Below are positions 24,431-34,013 of a DNA stretch of 50,448 nt, piece by piece. The notes beneath the pieces were generated by a model. The model had not been told where the DNA came from. It saw only the letters and a program-made list of their open reading frames with translations, and did not search any database. This DNA is from Clostridia bacterium (GTDB taxonomy: Bacteria; Bacillota; Clostridia; Christensenellales; UBA1242): positions 1 to 50,448 of the forward strand of contig JAAWCQ010000011.1 in assembly GCA_022793335.1 (NCBI GenBank). Direction: 5' to 3'. Made by a program: the position numbers and the translations under genes. Numbering within the stretch: position 1 is the stretch's first letter; the number at the start of each line of letters is the position of its first letter.

Positions 24431-25516
24431 TTAAGCGTTTGCAAGTTTTTCTGCGCGGTCTTTAAGTGTCAAGGCGTCGATAAACATATCAATGTCGCCA
24501 TTAAGCACATTATCAAGGCTGTAAGAAGTCACATTCACGCGATGGTCTGTCACGCGGCCTTGAGGATAGTTGTAAGTGCGCACTCGTTCTGAGCGGTCAC
24601 CAGTGCCAACCTGACTTTTTCTGTTTTCCTTATATTCACTTTCAATCTGGCCTTGATAATATTCATACAGTTTTGAACGCAAGATTGACATTGCCCTGTC
24701 TCTGTTTTTAAGTTGAGAGCGCTCGTCTTGGCAGGCAACAACAATGCCTGTTGGAAGGTGTGTAATTCTGATTGCCGACTCTGTCTTATTGACATGCTGG
24801 CCACCTGCGCCAGAAGAACGATAGGTATCAATTTTAAGGTCTTTATCTTCAATCTCAAACTCGACTTCTTCAATCTCTGGAAGCACGGCAACAGTTGAAG
24901 TTGAAGTATGTATTCGACCTTGACTTTCCGTCTCAGGCACTCTTTGCACTCTATGAACGCCGCTTTCATATTTAAATCTGCTGTAAGCACCCTTGCCTTT
25001 GACCATGAAAGTAATCTCTTTTATTCCGCCAAGCTCTGTTTCATTTAAATCCATAACTTCAACTTTCCAATGTTTTTTCTCAGCGTACATGCAATACATT
25101 CTGTAAAGCTCGGTGCAGAAAAGTCCAGACTCTTCACCCCCTGCAGCCTGTCTGATTTCAACAATAACGTTGCTGTCATCATTGGCATCTTTTGGAAGAA
25201 GAAGCACTTTAATTTCTTCAATTTCGCTTTCAATTTGGCTTTCAAGTGTGGTGTATTCCTCATAAAACAAATCTTTCATCTCGTGATCTGTTTCATTTTC
25301 ATAGCCAGCCTTGCTTGCATGATAATCATTGACAAGTTTTTCAAGTCTGTCATGGGCAAGAGCAATCTCTTCAATTGAAGAGCGCTCTTTAACCAGTTTT
25401 TTCCATTCTCTATTATCGGCAATCACTGCCGGGTCACTGACAAGTTCTGTCAATTTTTCAAAACGATCTTTTGTCTTGCCAGTTTTTTCTAAAAGTTCAT
25501 TTGCTAAGTCTACCAT
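24431..25516 (-). CDS. prfA: peptide chain release factor 1
   Basis: The 361-aa protein is full-length RF1. The peptidyl-tRNA hydrolysis motif GGQ is at residues 238-240, within YRSSGAGGQHVNKTESAI. The stop-codon recognition region has the RF1-type THLPTGIVV and RVQRVPETESQGR blocks. The ribosome site is GGGTG before ATG 25516. Its start lies 20 bp inside the end of the upstream DUF1385-PrmC gene. That gene encodes the enzyme that methylates the Gln of GGQ, so substrate and modifier are coupled. Confidence 0.97.
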   Translation of the reverse strand: MVDLANELLEKTGKTKDRFEKLTELVSDPAVIADNREWKKLVKERSSIEEIALAHDRLEKLVNDYHASKAGYENETDHEMKDLFYEEYTTLESQIESEIEEIKVLLLPKDANDDSNVIVEIRQAAGGEESGLFCTELYRMYCMYAEKKHWKVEVMDLNETELGGIKEITFMVKGKGAYSRFKYESGVHRVQRVPETESQGRIHTSTSTVAVLPEIEEVEFEIEDKDLKIDTYRSSGAGGQHVNKTESAIRITHLPTGIVVACQDERSQLKNRDRAMSILRSKLYEYYQGQIESEYKENRKSQVGTGDRSERVRTYNYPQGRVTDHRVNVTSYSLDNVLNGDIDMFIDALTLKDRAEKLANA

Positions 25517-27203
25517 AAATCACCCTTTCTATCTTACTGTAATCTTTTACTGCTTGAACATTGTCATAGCCAGCCTTTTGCATAAGTTCGCAAACGCCGT
25601 CACTCTGCCCCTGCCCAACTTCAAACATAAGCCAACCTTTCTTGGTAAGTTTGCTTTTTGCCTCGTCGATAATCTTTCTATAAAAGTCAAGTCCGTCCTC
25701 ACCGCCATCCAGCGCAAGTTTTGGGTCATACTTTTTCACTTCAATGTCAAGTTTTTCAATATCACCGCTTTTTATATACGGTGGATTTGAAACTATTATA
25801 TCATACTTTCTGCCCTTTTTCAAACTTTTCATTAAATCTGATTGACAAAATTCCACTTTGACTTCATTTTTCTTGGCGTTTGCCTCAGCCACAGCCAACG
25901 CCTGCTTTGATATATCACTGGCAGAAACCTTACAAGACGAAAACTTTGCGATTGAGATAGCAATTGCACCACTTCCAGTGCAAAGGTCAAGCACATTTTC
26001 AGCATCAGTTTCGTTTATCTTTTTAAGCGCCTCTTCCACCAAAATTTCAGTCTCCATTCTTGGTGAAAGCACCTTTTTATTGACATCAAATCTAAGCCCA
26101 TAAAATTCAACAAAGCCAAATATATTCGAAAGCGGCTCGCCTTTAGCTCGCCTATCACAAGCCCTGACAATCTCACGATATTCTTTCAAACTCACACTTC
26201 TCTCAAGCTTTGCTTCCGCCCTATTTTTATTCAGCACCGTGCTTATTATCCAGTCACAATCACTTGGCTCAAATTTATCACTTGCCTTAAGTTTTGTTTC
26301 CATTTCGGCATAAAGGCTGGACATGGCCACCCGTCCATTTTCCGTCTTTTCAAAATCACTGTAAAAATCAAGCTCTTTTCTTGCCACAGCCAAAACCTCA
26401 CTTTGTGTAGTTGTTGGTCTTATGCTTACCAGCCAGTTTGTCACAATTGCCACATCTTTCACCCACACAGCTTTTGTCACGCTTGCAAAGCGCAAAATTT
26501 CATATACAATGGGCACGACAGTCAAAAACAGCAACAGGTTTAACAAAAAATTCACCGGCCAGAAGATATTTACCGAAAGTAATGATATCACAAAAGTTGA
26601 AAATAGAAAAATGTTTAACAGAAAATTTAAAAAATTCAGTGGATAAGTGCGAGGTCTTATCGTCTCTTCTTTTCCGCTCATTTGAACATTGCCAGCACCA
26701 TTGAAGGAATATAGCCCGCTCATGAAAGGCACAAAACGCAAACCCACAAATATTAAATATAAAAGGGCAAAACGAAGAAGGGCAATCATGCTTGAACGCA
26801 GATAATAAGAGCTGCCATCTGGAAAGGCTTTGTGAAACAAAAAGGCAGGGAAAAGCCCCAAAAACAAAAATCCAAACAAAAAAGCAGCCAAAAGCATGGC
26901 TATCAGCACAATATAGGTTGAGGCAATGGTGACATTTTTAGCAATTTTGAAACTTTTATTCTTTTCATTCTCAGGTCGATCTTCAAGCTCACCAAGCAAC
27001 TTAAAAGAAGCAATATAAAGCCAAATTCCATAAAAAAGAAAGGTGAAACCACGAACAATAGGCAGCGAAAAAAACTTGTTGACCGTTTTTACAAATCGTC
27101 CGCCCACCTTCTTGCTTCCACTCGAGTCAATCATACTCACGCAAAGTCGCCCTTTCTCATAAACACCAATGCCATTCCCTAACGGCAAAATCATCTTTTC
27201 CAT
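25497..27203 (-). CDS. prmC: DUF1385-PrmC fusion (RF glutamine methyltransferase)
   Basis: The 568-aa protein joins two domains. Residues 1 to about 285 are a membrane region with about six hydrophobic segments resembling DUF1385 (YqhQ), with GGRFVKTVNKFFSLPIVRG near the start. About residues 290-568 are PrmC, which methylates the GGQ glutamine of release factors. It has the substrate-binding N-terminal helical part, motif I VLDLCTGSGAIAI and the catalytic NPPY (about 473-476). DUF1385, prmC and prfA are often adjacent in Clostridia; here the first two share one reading frame. No stop or internal ribosome site is visible at the joint. The fusion would tether the methyltransferase to the membrane. 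Confidence 0.88.
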   Translation of the reverse strand: MEKMILPLGNGIGVYEKGRLCVSMIDSSGSKKVGGRFVKTVNKFFSLPIVRGFTFLFYGIWLYIASFKLLGELEDRPENEKNKSFKIAKNVTIASTYIVLIAMLLAAFLFGFLFLGLFPAFLFHKAFPDGSSYYLRSSMIALLRFALLYLIFVGLRFVPFMSGLYSFNGAGNVQMSGKEETIRPRTYPLNFLNFLLNIFLFSTFVISLLSVNIFWPVNFLLNLLLFLTVVPIVYEILRFASVTKAVWVKDVAIVTNWLVSIRPTTTQSEVLAVARKELDFYSDFEKTENGRVAMSSLYAEMETKLKASDKFEPSDCDWIISTVLNKNRAEAKLERSVSLKEYREIVRACDRRAKGEPLSNIFGFVEFYGLRFDVNKKVLSPRMETEILVEEALKKINETDAENVLDLCTGSGAIAISIAKFSSCKVSASDISKQALAVAEANAKKNEVKVEFCQSDLMKSLKKGRKYDIIVSNPPYIKSGDIEKLDIEVKKYDPKLALDGGEDGLDFYRKIIDEAKSKLTKKGWLMFEVGQGQSDGVCELMQKAGYDNVQAVKDYSKIERVIYGRLSK

Positions 27204-27271
27204 AGCCTATTTATTGCCTAAATAATGTAAAAACTAACATTAAAAAGCAAAATTTCATTAAAATTCAATAA

Positions 27272-27298
27272 AAAAACAGCTTTTTCAAGCTGCTTTTT
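27272..27298 (-). terminator. terminator of MoxR-like gene
   Basis: Stem around AAAGCAGCTT/AAGCTGTTTT with a short loop and T-run on the minus strand, 85 bp past the stop. Confidence 0.7.
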
Positions 27299-27382
27299 CT
27301 TAAATCTTTATAGTTTTAATTAAATTTTATAAATCACTGTCTTCTTTAAAATTGTTAAACTTCAATAAAGTATTTTCTTATT

Positions 27383-28576
27383 TTAATAACTTCTGCCAAA
27401 GTTCTCGCCGTCAAGCTCGGCAATCAACATTGCACGCTCATCATCATTGCCAATCCAAAGGCTGTCAAAAACTGGAAGGCTTTCTGCTTTTAAGTTTTCT
27501 CTTATGAAATTTCGTACAAACTCAACCTGCTTTTCATCCGCAGTGCGCAGTGAGCAAATAAGAGCAAACTCTTCATCTTGATTTTTTGGCAAATCATTCT
27601 CGCCATATCTTTGAAGCAAAATATCCTTGATAGAAATTCTTTTGCTTGAAGCAAACTGCAGAAAAGCTGTTGCATGGTCAAGCCCAATCTTATCAGCAAT
27701 AAGCTTTAAGCGCAATACATTGTTGTTGTCATAGATAATATTTGAAACTTGTTCCCATCCACGAGGGTCAATAGCAAACTTTTGAGGATTTTCTTCATCA
27801 TATTTTGTATAGAAAACCTTATCACCATAAGCGGCAACAAAAGCTGAAACAAGTGGATGAATTTTTGGGCGACCATTCTTGCCAATTTCACTTCCCCACT
27901 CAATAAAGCTCTTAATGTCAGGTTCAAGATTTATATGTGCGGTAAAGCGGCGGAAAAGTGGCTCTGGCATATTGTAGGCTGCAGACGACTCTTCAGGACT
28001 ATTTCCAGCAGCAACCACTACACAATTCTTTGGAAGCGCGCCCATGTTTCCATCAATTGAATGCTCTAAAACAATATGAAATACAAGCGACTGCTCTTTA
28101 TCATTTACATTTGTAAGCTCATCTATAAACAGCACATGATTATGGTCTGGGTCTTTTTCGCAAAGCTCTTTTATGCGAGTATACCAAGTTGGCTCAATCC
28201 AAAAGGAATTTTTTCCCACTGAGCCTGTCTTCCCGATAATCTCTTCAGGCAAAATTCCATTTCTTAGTTGCAGGCAGATGCAGTCTGGGTCAAGCTCTTG
28301 CACTCGCCTTGTCTTTCCTACGCCACTTGGACCATGCAACATAAAGCTTTTGCCATTGTCGATATAAAATTTCATTTGATCCTTGACAGAAAGTTGTTTT
28401 TCTTCAATCTTTACACCAAAAGCATAGGTGTTTTCTTCAATTTTTTCACCTAAAAGCAAATCTTGATATTCTTTACTTTGCAATATTGAAACGCTGTCGG
28501 TCGCAGACCTTGGTTCGTTGCTGATTTGCCCACTTTGTTTAGAACGAGACAATTCTCTTTTTTTATTTAAATCCAT
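27383..28576 (-). CDS. MoxR-like AAA+ ATPase
   Basis: The 397-aa protein has Walker A MLHGPSGVGKTR, Walker B VLFIDELTN, a sensor-1 VVVAAGNSPEES and the arginine-bearing MPEPLFRRFTAHI, in the order of the MoxR/CbbQ group of AAA+ proteins. These act as chaperone-like remodelers, often with a VWA-domain partner. No VWA gene is adjacent. The N-terminal 60 residues are polar and probably disordered. The open frame begins seven codons earlier at TTG, but ATG 28576 follows AAGGTGG at 10 nt. A second, different MoxR-like gene lies at 46.5-47.9 kb. Confidence 0.85.
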   Translation of the reverse strand: MDLNKKRELSRSKQSGQISNEPRSATDSVSILQSKEYQDLLLGEKIEENTYAFGVKIEEKQLSVKDQMKFYIDNGKSFMLHGPSGVGKTRRVQELDPDCICLQLRNGILPEEIIGKTGSVGKNSFWIEPTWYTRIKELCEKDPDHNHVLFIDELTNVNDKEQSLVFHIVLEHSIDGNMGALPKNCVVVAAGNSPEESSAAYNMPEPLFRRFTAHINLEPDIKSFIEWGSEIGKNGRPKIHPLVSAFVAAYGDKVFYTKYDEENPQKFAIDPRGWEQVSNIIYDNNNVLRLKLIADKIGLDHATAFLQFASSKRISIKDILLQRYGENDLPKNQDEEFALICSLRTADEKQVEFVRNFIRENLKAESLPVFDSLWIGNDDERAMLIAELDGENFGRSY

Positions 28577-28656
28577 TTTGCAACAGCCACCTTTCAACTT
28601 TAATTTTATCTATTTAAAATATAACATATTATGACTTAAAAATCAATACTAAAGAG

Positions 28657-28688
28657 AAAAAAGGAGAGGTCAACATCTCTCCTTTTTT
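28657..28688. terminator. terminator of the lipid-kinase gene
   Basis: Perfect 12-bp stem AAAAAAGGAGAG (28657-28668) with CTCTCCTTTTTT (28677-28688), T-runs on both strands. Confidence 0.85.
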
Positions 28689-28690
28689 AT

Positions 28691-29623
28691 TCAGCCATCA
28701 ATTTTCATAACCTGTTTTTGAAGTTTATGTATTTTTGGCACTAAAATCTGCACTCCGCTTTTAATCACTGACACAGAGAAACTTCCACTGCTTGACTTTT
28801 CGCCGTCTAAGTTGATTGTCGTGTTTTCGCTCACTTCAACTTTAAAATTGGTAAGTTGAAGATGGTGAACATGGCGGCGAGTTAAATAATGGTCGATGCC
28901 ACGCACAAACATAAACATGGTTTTAAGAATTGCAAAAATTCCGATAATCTTCTTTCTGCTTTCAACAAGCATCACATCCACCAGCCCATCATTTAAAACA
29001 GCTGTTTTGTTTATTCTAAGGCCGGCAGTATAGCGAGAATTATTGATAAGGATAATCGCATAACGCCCTTCAATTTCACCGCTTTCAAAGGTGAGCTTAA
29101 GTTTCATAGGCCTTGCGCGGAATATGCTGAGGCCTCCAATAAACATATAGGCAACCTTGCCAATCTTCTTTTTCATATGTTGCTGTGTGAGATAACTCGC
29201 TTCGGTAAAAAGCCCCGCTGCGCAGACATAAATTCCAAATTTGTCATTTATTTTCAATATGTCATGGCTAAATGGCTGACCATTTAAGATATTGTCAACT
29301 GCTTTTTTGAGTTTTCGTGGAATATATAAAGAATGCGCAACATCATTGACTGTGCCTGCAGGAATATAGCCAAGCACTGGTTTTTTAGTCAAATTCATGA
29401 CCGCGTCAATAATTTCGTTTAAAGTCCCATCTCCACCAGCACCAACAATCAAAGAAAAATCCTCTCCCCTTTCAATTATGATTTCTTTGATGTTGCCTGC
29501 ATATTGCGAATGCGCAACTTCCACTTGATATTTTTCGCTTAATCTTTTTACAATATATTCTTCTTTATTTTTAATCTTGCCCTTCCCAGCTTCTGGGTTG
29601 TAAACAAATAAGCATTTCTCCAT
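28691..29623 (-). CDS. diacylglycerol/lipid kinase family protein
   Basis: The 310-aa protein has the nucleotide-binding glycine motifs of the DAGK family: FVYNPEAGKGKIKN, VGAGGDGTLNEIIDAVMN and GYIPAGTVNDVAHSLYIP. The C-terminal part has the family beta-sandwich (INLDGEKSSSGSFSV). It likely phosphorylates diacylglycerol or another membrane lipid, as DgkB/YegS proteins do. Upstream TTGACA-17-GAAAAT would place the transcript start at or near ATG 29623, leaving only a very short leader with AGG. The spacer contains an 0A-box core. Confidence 0.9.
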   Translation of the reverse strand: MEKCLFVYNPEAGKGKIKNKEEYIVKRLSEKYQVEVAHSQYAGNIKEIIIERGEDFSLIVGAGGDGTLNEIIDAVMNLTKKPVLGYIPAGTVNDVAHSLYIPRKLKKAVDNILNGQPFSHDILKINDKFGIYVCAAGLFTEASYLTQQHMKKKIGKVAYMFIGGLSIFRARPMKLKLTFESGEIEGRYAIILINNSRYTAGLRINKTAVLNDGLVDVMLVESRKKIIGIFAILKTMFMFVRGIDHYLTRRHVHHLQLTNFKVEVSENTTINLDGEKSSSGSFSVSVIKSGVQILVPKIHKLQKQVMKIDG

Positions 29624-29629
29624 ACACCT

Positions 29630-29658
29630 ATTTTCTCAAAAAATTCGACATTTGTCAA
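29630..29658 (-). promoter_or_regulatory. lipid-kinase promoter with 0A-box core in its spacer
   Basis: Minus strand TTGACA (29653-29658) and GAAAAT (29630-29635), 17-bp spacer containing TGTCGAA (29644-29650). A Spo0A-type protein bound there would cover the promoter. Confidence 0.5.
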
Positions 29659-29760
29659 GTTTTTTCTTGTATTTGCTTTTTGCCACCTTTTTTAGCTTAA
29701 TTTCCTTTAAATAAAAGGCACTAAAAGATTGAAAACTGAATAAAATGGTTGATATGTTCT

Positions 29761-29789
29761 TTGACAAAATTTTAAAGTTGTGTTATACT
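29761..29789 (+). promoter_or_regulatory. promoter of YitT-like gene
   Basis: TTGACA (29761-29766) and TATACT (29784-29789) with 17-bp spacer. The next ATG in frame (29796) is at the expected transcription start. Confidence 0.75.
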
Positions 29790-29795
29790 CAAAAA

Positions 29796-30989
29796 ATGTT
29801 ATTAAAAAATGCTGAAAACAAACAAAAACAAAAATTAAGCAAGTTTATCTTGCAAATGGTAATGGTTTCGCTTGCAGCTCTCATAGGTGGAGCAAACTTC
29901 AAAAATTTCTTTGAGCCAGCGGGAATTATTCCAACTGGAATTTCTGGTCTTGCACTTATCATCAGAAATGCACTGGCATCTGTTGGGCTAAACCTGCCAA
30001 CAGCAGTGATTTATCTTATTTTTAATTTGATTATCTTCTTATTCGCTCTAAAAATATTTGGCTGGAAATTTTTGGTGCTTTCAGGGCTTGGAATAGGTTT
30101 TTATACCCTTGGCATGCAGTTTATTACCATTCCAGTGATAGCAAATGCCGCTCAAAGTGATGTGCTTTTATATGCAATTGTGGGCGCAATAATCGGCGGT
30201 ATAAGCGTAGGCATTGCCATGAAGTTTGGTGGAACAACTGGCGGAAGCGACATTGCTGGTGTAATTATCAACAGATATTTTCCAAAGATTAAAACGGGAT
30301 ATTGCCTGCTGCTTATCAATGCAGTCGTTCTCACCTTAAGCATTCTCACCGCTGGACTTCAAACTGGTCTTTACGCACTTGTTGTTGCGGTAATCAATTC
30401 ACTCACAACAAACCTCGTGCTTGACGGCTCTAAGAGAGTGATTGCACACTACATCATTTGCGATAAAGATGAAGAAATTGCTCATGCCCTTCTTGAGCGC
30501 TATCATAGAGGTGTAACTAAGCTTGACGGAACAGGAATGTTTTCAAAGAAAAACAAATCAATTCTTCTCTGCCTTCTTCCAAACGAGCAATCGACTGAAA
30601 TGAAACGCATTGTATCTTCAATTGATGAAAACTGTTTCGTATTTTCATCCGTTGTAACAGAAACGATAGGAAGCGGCGAATTTATGAAAGAGCAGTCAAT
30701 ATTTAAAAATAAAATCAGAATTGCCGAAAAAACATTGAAAACAGAAAATAAATATCAGCGAAAAGAGCTGATTAAAAAACTCAAACTTAAAAGACGTCAA
30801 AAGCGTTTCAAAATGCCAGCACCGCAAAACTTAAGCCATGACAACATAGAACTTGTTAATTCATCTGAAACAACCTCTTTATCTGAAACAATTGATGGCG
30901 AATTTGAAAACGACAAATTTGAAAACATTCAAACTGAAAACAATAAACCAGTAAACAATGAAACTGAAAAAAAAGATAACAACGATTAA
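29796..30989 (+). CDS. YitT/DUF2179 family membrane protein
   Basis: The 397-aa protein has five or six membrane segments, beginning near residue 20 with MVMVSLAALIGGANFKNFF and including PAGIIPTGISGLALI and GGTTGGSDIAGVIIN. It ends in a cytoplasmic DUF2179-like domain (GVTKLDGTGMFSKK). The last 70 residues are a charged Asn/Glu-rich tail not usual for the family. YitT proteins are widespread in Bacillota and have no firm function. The frame is open from 29745, but the promoter lies inside that extension, so ATG 29796 is used; there is no ribosome site, suggesting a leaderless message. Confidence 0.82.
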   Translation: MLLKNAENKQKQKLSKFILQMVMVSLAALIGGANFKNFFEPAGIIPTGISGLALIIRNALASVGLNLPTAVIYLIFNLIIFLFALKIFGWKFLVLSGLGIGFYTLGMQFITIPVIANAAQSDVLLYAIVGAIIGGISVGIAMKFGGTTGGSDIAGVIINRYFPKIKTGYCLLLINAVVLTLSILTAGLQTGLYALVVAVINSLTTNLVLDGSKRVIAHYIICDKDEEIAHALLERYHRGVTKLDGTGMFSKKNKSILLCLLPNEQSTEMKRIVSSIDENCFVFSSVVTETIGSGEFMKEQSIFKNKIRIAEKTLKTENKYQRKELIKKLKLKRRQKRFKMPAPQNLSHDNIELVNSSETTSLSETIDGEFENDKFENIQTENNKPVNNETEKKDNND

Positions 30990-30993
30990 ACAC

Positions 30994-31025
30994 AAAAAAG
31001 CTGACTTATTTTAGTCAGCTTTTTC
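30994..31025 (+). terminator. terminator of YitT-like gene (copy 1 of a duplicated hairpin)
   Basis: AAAAGCTGACT (30996-31006) pairs with AGTCAGCTTTT (31013-31023) across loop TATTTT. The same hairpin sequence recurs at 34113-34141. Confidence 0.88.
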
Positions 31026-31191
31026 TTTTAAAAATTATTTTTATTCTTTAGTTTTAATAATTGCGATGATTTTGATAATCATTTTGAAAATTACATTAGT
31101 TTTGAAAATTATTTCATTTTAAAAATTATCTTTTTTATATATAGTTTAGAAAATTTATTGTAAATCGAAGCATTTTTTTATAAAATCAATT

Positions 31192-33876
31192 TTATTTTAA
31201 GCCATATCCAAAACCGCCAATCCAAGCAAGACCTTTCGGTAGTGGTAATCCTGAAGCAAGCTCTGACCAGTTTGAAAAATCGTTTCCTATTTTATTTTGT
31301 ATGCCATTGTCATAAATACAATTTTGCACTGTTGCACCGCCCGCACAAATTGATATATTTTGCGTGGAAGTGATTGCAATACAATCTCGAATTATTCCAC
31401 TAGTCATTGAGCCTGCAATCAAGCCTTGATTTGAATTTGTAATATCACCTTTAAATCCGCAAGCTATGACCTCTGTGCCACTTACATTTGATTGCCCAAG
31501 TATTCCACCGATTTTAGCACCATATACGTTACATCTTGCAAAGCAGTTTGCAATAGTTGATTTTCCGCCGCTATTGCTTCCAACAATTCCGCCTGCATAA
31601 TTATTTCCATTTATGTTTCCATAATTATAACTTGATAAGATTGAAGAGCTTACTGCACTGCCTATCATTCCTATATTAAAATGACCAGTAACCGAAGCAC
31701 CACTTCTGCAATTTTGTATACTTCCATAATTTAAATTGCCCACTATCGAGCCAACATTATCATAGCCTCGCACAGCGCCCGATATAATGTTTACATTCTT
31801 TATAGTTGCATTTTTTGTATAGCCAAACAAGCCAACATTTGAATATAGATAATTGCCAGACGGGCTTCCCACTCTAGCCGTCGATGTAGTAAGATTTTTA
31901 ATCAAAAAGCCATTGCCGTCATAATTGCCTTGAAACGCTTTGCTGCTTTCTGCCCCTATTGGCATCCAAAGCCAACTCACTACAGCACCGTTATTATCTT
32001 TTGCCAAATCTATGTTGCCTGTCTGCTTAAATTGCACACTTGAAAAACTTGTTCCGTTGTCCACCGCTTTTGAAATGTATGCAAGGTCTGCGGCGGAAGA
32101 AACTAGAAATGGATCGTTTATTTTTCCGCTTCCAATTAAACTTTGAGAAGCGTGAGCATTCCAACTCTCTTCCCAAACAGCATATAAGTTTAATGCACTT
32201 GTCAAATTTGAAACATATTGTTTCTCATAATATTTTACCCCTGTTCCACTTGAATTTGTGCTCCAATACTTGAAAATGTAGTTTTCCTTTTTGAAGGCAT
32301 TGCTTGTAAGCTGCATAGGGTCTCTATCATAAGTTACACTCATGCTGCTCATGCTTCCACTACCGCCATTTGCATAAAAGTTTACATAAAATGTCTGAGG
32401 TGACCAATGCGCATAAATTGTATGATTTCCTGCTGTCGTAACCGTTGTGCTGCTTGTGATTAAATTTCCACCATTTGCTGCAGTATACCAGCCTGTAAAA
32501 TTATATCCCGTTTTTGTTGGCGCTGGAAGCGTGCCATAAGTCGAATTAAAAGTTATCGTTTTAGTTGCATTATCTCCACTTCCACTCCAACCACTCGTTG
32601 AAGGAATACTTCCGCTATTTGCTTCTGCTGTCACCATATATATATTTGCTTGCCAAACTGCATATAAATCAACTGTATTGCCATCAATTGTCGTCAATGT
32701 GCTTACGCTTTCTCCGTCCGAGTAGACCACTCCACCAGTTGTACTTGTCGACCATCCTAAAAATTTGTATCCTGACCGAACAAAAGTGTTCTTTTTCAAA
32801 GCCATAGGAGAGTCATAAGTAAATCCGCTTTGCGATGATGAAGATGCCGGCAAAAAGTTGGAATTAAACCGCACTGAATATGTATTTGCCTGCCAAACTG
32901 CATACAAATTTACCGTGCCCCCATTAGAGCTTAAATAGTTTACATTCTGACCATTTGTATAAGCCACTCCGCCACCCGAGCTTGTCGCCCAGCCTAAAAA
33001 TGTATAACCACTGCGATTATATCCTAAAGCACTTATCGACCTTAGTGCAATAGATGTGCCGTATTTAAAACCTGTGTGGGATGACGCTGATGCCCCCGAA
33101 TAGTCTGGATGGTATACAACAGTGTATGGCTTACCTTCCCAGTGCGCATATAGAGTTGCACTATATTGATTACCCCAAGGTGCTAAAGCTGTGCCACTTG
33201 AGCTGTAATACTGAGTGCCCTTTCCATTTTGTTCAGAAAAATATCCAACAAAATTATATCCTGTTCTCGTCGGCGGTGTAATTGTCGGCACACTCTGCCC
33301 CAAAACCGCTTGAATGCTTGAAGTGCCACCTGTTCCGCCCTGCCTGTCAAAAGTCAAGGTGAAGTTTGTAGGATAATATTCCCAATGTGCATACCATGTT
33401 GCATTTGTTTTATAAGTATCTACTGAAGCTATTATTTTGCCAGACGAATCAATAGTTTGAGTGCCTCCACTACTGCTGGTATAATACCCTAAAAATTTAT
33501 AACTTGTGCGTGTTGGCACTGAAATCGGTGATGCAAAAGGATTCCATGATGTAGTACCATTGGTATTAAACCACTCTCGCCCGATATCTGATAAAAGCTG
33601 CCACATTTCGCCATAAACTCTTTCCAAGCTTTTATATGATACATTATATATGACTGATGTCTTTGCTGTGCTGCCATTAGAATTTAAAGTAACCGTTGAA
33701 TATCCGATTAACTTCCATCTATAATATGGTATAGGGTTTAAATTCGCACCATCCGAAACTTTATTTTCTTCAACAAAATCTTTTTCATAGATTTTAGACA
33801 TGTAAAGAAAAGTACCTGAAAATAGAAACATAAAAGCAACAAAACATATTATAATAATTCTTCTTTTTGTTCTCAT
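31192..33876 (-). CDS. large InlB-repeat/GLUG surface protein
   Basis: The 894-aa protein has an N-terminal Arg/Lys patch and a hydrophobic segment (about 6-27) serving as signal or anchor. About six InlB-type repeats follow (TGYNFVGYFSEQNGKGTQYY, YTFLGWATSSGGG, YKFLGWSTSTTGG and others ending LYAHW or LYAVW), roughly residues 110-600. GLUG repeats fill about 670-850 (VGSIVGNLN, GGIVGSNSG, GGILGQSN). It ends with IGNDFSNW...PLPKGLAWIGG, shared with its two paralogues. No sortase motif. AAAGGAG lies ahead of ATG 33876. Its promoter has a G9 run and a 15-bp spacer, so expression may be low in this copy. Confidence 0.87.
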   Translation of the reverse strand: MRTKRRIIIICFVAFMFLFSGTFLYMSKIYEKDFVEENKVSDGANLNPIPYYRWKLIGYSTVTLNSNGSTAKTSVIYNVSYKSLERVYGEMWQLLSDIGREWFNTNGTTSWNPFASPISVPTRTSYKFLGYYTSSSGGTQTIDSSGKIIASVDTYKTNATWYAHWEYYPTNFTLTFDRQGGTGGTSSIQAVLGQSVPTITPPTRTGYNFVGYFSEQNGKGTQYYSSSGTALAPWGNQYSATLYAHWEGKPYTVVYHPDYSGASASSHTGFKYGTSIALRSISALGYNRSGYTFLGWATSSGGGVAYTNGQNVNYLSSNGGTVNLYAVWQANTYSVRFNSNFLPASSSSQSGFTYDSPMALKKNTFVRSGYKFLGWSTSTTGGVVYSDGESVSTLTTIDGNTVDLYAVWQANIYMVTAEANSGSIPSTSGWSGSGDNATKTITFNSTYGTLPAPTKTGYNFTGWYTAANGGNLITSSTTVTTAGNHTIYAHWSPQTFYVNFYANGGSGSMSSMSVTYDRDPMQLTSNAFKKENYIFKYWSTNSSGTGVKYYEKQYVSNLTSALNLYAVWEESWNAHASQSLIGSGKINDPFLVSSAADLAYISKAVDNGTSFSSVQFKQTGNIDLAKDNNGAVVSWLWMPIGAESSKAFQGNYDGNGFLIKNLTTSTARVGSPSGNYLYSNVGLFGYTKNATIKNVNIISGAVRGYDNVGSIVGNLNYGSIQNCRSGASVTGHFNIGMIGSAVSSSILSSYNYGNINGNNYAGGIVGSNSGGKSTIANCFARCNVYGAKIGGILGQSNVSGTEVIACGFKGDITNSNQGLIAGSMTSGIIRDCIAITSTQNISICAGGATVQNCIYDNGIQNKIGNDFSNWSELASGLPLPKGLAWIGGFGYGLK

Positions 33877-33986
33877 TTTTCTCCTTTGAATTTATTGTTT
33901 GCACTATATCATAAAATATATTTCTCTTTAATGCTCAATCTATATATTCCTTTATCTATAAAATAAAAAATTTTATCTACACTTCT

Positions 33987-34013
33987 ATTTTACCCCCCCC
34001 CGAAAAATGTCAA
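33987..34013 (-). promoter_or_regulatory. promoter with G9 spacer run (15-bp spacer)
   Basis: Minus strand TTGACA (34008-34013) and TAAAAT (33987-33992). The 15-bp spacer is TTTTTC plus nine G (33993-34001). Two more G would restore 17 bp. Confidence 0.75.
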
